Origin: Pseudomonas canadensis
Lineage (GTDB): Bacteria > Pseudomonadota > Gammaproteobacteria > Pseudomonadales > Pseudomonadaceae
Assembly: GCF_000503215.1 (NCBI RefSeq)
Contig: NZ_AYTD01000004.1
Coordinates: 1-64,000, forward strand
Reading direction: 5' to 3'
Length of the DNA: 64,000 nucleotides
Shown: in pieces, positions 62,896 through 64,000 of the stretch
Numbering within the stretch: position 1 is the stretch's first letter
Layout: each line of letters begins with the position of its first letter
Translations under genes and position numbers: made by a program
Notes under the pieces: model-generated
Seen by the model: the letters and a program-made list of their open reading frames with translations, nothing else
The model's database searches: none
What the model was told of the DNA's origin: nothing

Positions 62896-62968
62896 GATCC
62901 GCCCTAGGCTCAATCCCGCGCAATGCGGGATAATGCCCGCCTGTTAGGTCACAGGCTTTGAGCATTTC

Positions 62969-63859
62969 ATGTCCACCTCCGGTTTTTCCGCGTCCCAGCA
63001 CCAAGCCAGCACCTTGTATCTGCCGCCCGGCCCTTGGGCGACAGTGCTGGATTGTCTGTGCGAGCACTTCCCGGCGATCAGCCGCGAACACTGGCTGGAC
63101 CGCATCGCCCGGGGGCGGGTGCTGGATATCAACGGCAACCCGATCAGGCTGGACCTGGGCTACAAGGAAGGCCTGTGCATTTATTACTTCCGCGAAGTGC
63201 CGAATGAGAAAGTCATCCCGGTGCAGGAAACCATTCTGTATGCCGACGAGCATCTGCTGGTCGCCGATAAACCACACTTCCTGCCGGTGACTCCGGCAGG
63301 CGAGTACGTCGAGCAAACCCTGCTTCGCCGCCTGATTCGTCGGCTGGATAATCCCTCACTGGTGCCCTTGCACCGCATCGACCGGCACACGGCGGGGCTG
63401 GTACTGTTTTCGGTCAATCCGGCCAGTCGTTCCGCGTATCAGCAACTGTTTCCCACGCGCCAGATCGATAAATTCTACGAAGCCATCGCCCCAGCGTTGC
63501 CTGACCTGACCTTTCCCAGGGTGCATAAAAGCCGACTGGTCGATGGCGAGCCGTTCTTTCGCATGCAGGAAGGGCCTGGCACCGCCAACACCGAAACGGC
63601 GGTGGAGGTGCGCGAGAAAAACGGCGATCTGTGGCGCTACGGCCTGTTCCCGGTGACCGGCAAGAAGCACCAGTTGCGTGTGCACATGAGCGCCCTCGGC
63701 GCGAGTATTTGCAACGACCCGTTCTACCCCGACGTGATCAAGGACGCGGTAGACGACTACGCCAACCCCCTCAAACTGCTCGCCCAGGGGGTGCGGTTCA
63801 TCGACCCGGTTACGGGTGAAGAACGCAGTTTCCGCAGCCAGATCACCCTCGACTGGTAA
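62969..63859 (+). CDS. RluA-family pseudouridine synthase
   Basis: A 296-residue pseudouridine synthase. The catalytic Asp is in LVPLHRIDRHTAGLVLFS (family motif HRLDxxTSG). LLVADKPHFLPVTP, FYEAIAP and GKKHQLRVHMSALGASICND are the other conserved blocks. An N-terminal segment (about 35-75, HFPAISREHWLDRIARGRVL) resembles an S4-type RNA-binding domain. It modifies uridine in rRNA or tRNA; the site is not predictable here. ATG 62969 has a weak GAG ribosome-binding site. A terminator follows at 63873. Confidence 0.92.
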   Translation: MSTSGFSASQHQASTLYLPPGPWATVLDCLCEHFPAISREHWLDRIARGRVLDINGNPIRLDLGYKEGLCIYYFREVPNEKVIPVQETILYADEHLLVADKPHFLPVTPAGEYVEQTLLRRLIRRLDNPSLVPLHRIDRHTAGLVLFSVNPASRSAYQQLFPTRQIDKFYEAIAPALPDLTFPRVHKSRLVDGEPFFRMQEGPGTANTETAVEVREKNGDLWRYGLFPVTGKKHQLRVHMSALGASICNDPFYPDVIKDAVDDYANPLKLLAQGVRFIDPVTGEERSFRSQITLDW

Positions 63860-63872
63860 CCGCCAGAAACGA

Positions 63873-63897
63873 CAAGGCCCGCGCGAGGCGGGCCTTG
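63873..63897. terminator. Terminator between the pseudouridine synthase and the next gene
   Basis: CAAGGCCCGC-GCGAG-GCGGGCCTTG is a perfect 10-bp stem followed by TTGG, between convergent stop codons. The T run is short, so it may work on both strands weakly. Confidence 0.75.
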
Positions 63898-63914
63898 TTG
63901 GCAAACGCTAAGAT

Positions 63915-64000
63915 TTACAGGTCTTTAACGGTGCGAACCTGATCTTTGTTGATGCGGGTGCGCTTGCCGTCAAGTTGTTCGAATTCGTAGAAACCCGAAT
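63915..64000 (-). CDS. YgdI/YgdR-type small lipoprotein, C-terminal part (cut by window edge)
   Basis: The last 27 codons of a minus-strand gene are visible, ending at TAA 63915. They read GFYEFEQLDGKRTRINKDQ then VRTVKDL, the typical C-terminus of the DUF903 YgdI/YgdR family of small outer-membrane lipoproteins with an SH3-like fold. The N-terminus with its lipobox lies beyond the window, so the family call rests on this short piece. Confidence 0.6.
   Translation of the reverse strand, partial: SGFYEFEQLDGKRTRINKDQVRTVKDL

Overview
The window is chromosomal DNA of a fluorescent-group Pseudomonas, most like the P. fluorescens complex. Evidence is the gene set and order (ybbP-like/ybbA/tesA, L,D-transpeptidase/oprI, earP/efp, ohr/ohrR, tpm/htpX/alaA/msrB/gpx/ospR/sagS), an OprI-type murein lipoprotein, high G+C coding sequence, and REP/REPIN palindromes of the kind common in that group. 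I see no rRNA, tRNA, CRISPR array, IS element or prophage.

Layout. 1-2 kb: the N-terminal part of an orphan Rhs protein that runs off the left edge, possibly translated through a tiny overlapping leader ORF. 2-7.3 kb: chemoreceptor, tatD, an MltF-like lytic transglycosylase, a DoxX protein and a small unknown. 7.3-11.9 kb: a Gld-like ABC exporter set (ATPase with an eroded P-loop, permease, GldG-like partner) divergent from an unrecognised coiled-coil protein. 12-18 kb: greB, the ybbA/permease pair divergent from tesA, an L,D-transpeptidase and oprI. 18.7-27.4 kb: housekeeping genes (type I DAHP synthase, PilZ protein, panE, 5'-nucleotidase, cysB, earP and efp). 27.4-32.6 kb: ohr-esterase under ohrR, two LysR regulators, a TauE/SafE transporter and a DUF1127 protein. 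32.6-41.3 kb: YcaQ-type DNA glycosylase, a REPIN, type II DAHP synthase, a crotonase, deaD with a long structured leader, and an AT-richer orphan gene of unknown function. 41.4-50 kb: tpm, htpX, alaA, msrB, gpx-ospR, sagS, a DUF815 ATPase and free-methionine-sulfoxide reductase. 50-55 kb: a BvgS/RocS-like hybrid kinase, its LuxR-type response regulator and a receiver-only protein. 55-64 kb: dGTPase, an EAL-YkuI_C phosphodiesterase, a DUF883/YqjE membrane operon, an ammonium transporter, a KefB-type antiporter, a glutaredoxin-like protein, a LexA-box gene, an RluA-family pseudouridine synthase and a truncated YgdI/YgdR-type lipoprotein.

Themes. Thiol and peroxide defence recurs: Ohr/OhrR, Gpx/OspR, MsrB, free-Met-SO reductase, and thioredoxin- and glutaredoxin-like proteins. 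Each of the two MarR regulators is paired with palindromes in the expected promoter. Cyclic-di-GMP/biofilm signalling is represented by SagS, the RocS-like system, the EAL protein and a PilZ-like protein with eroded binding motifs. The most open questions are the AT-rich orphan gene at 39.4 kb, the Gld-like ABC set with its coiled-coil neighbour, the SOS-box gene at 62.5 kb and the nested inverted repeats in front of amt.
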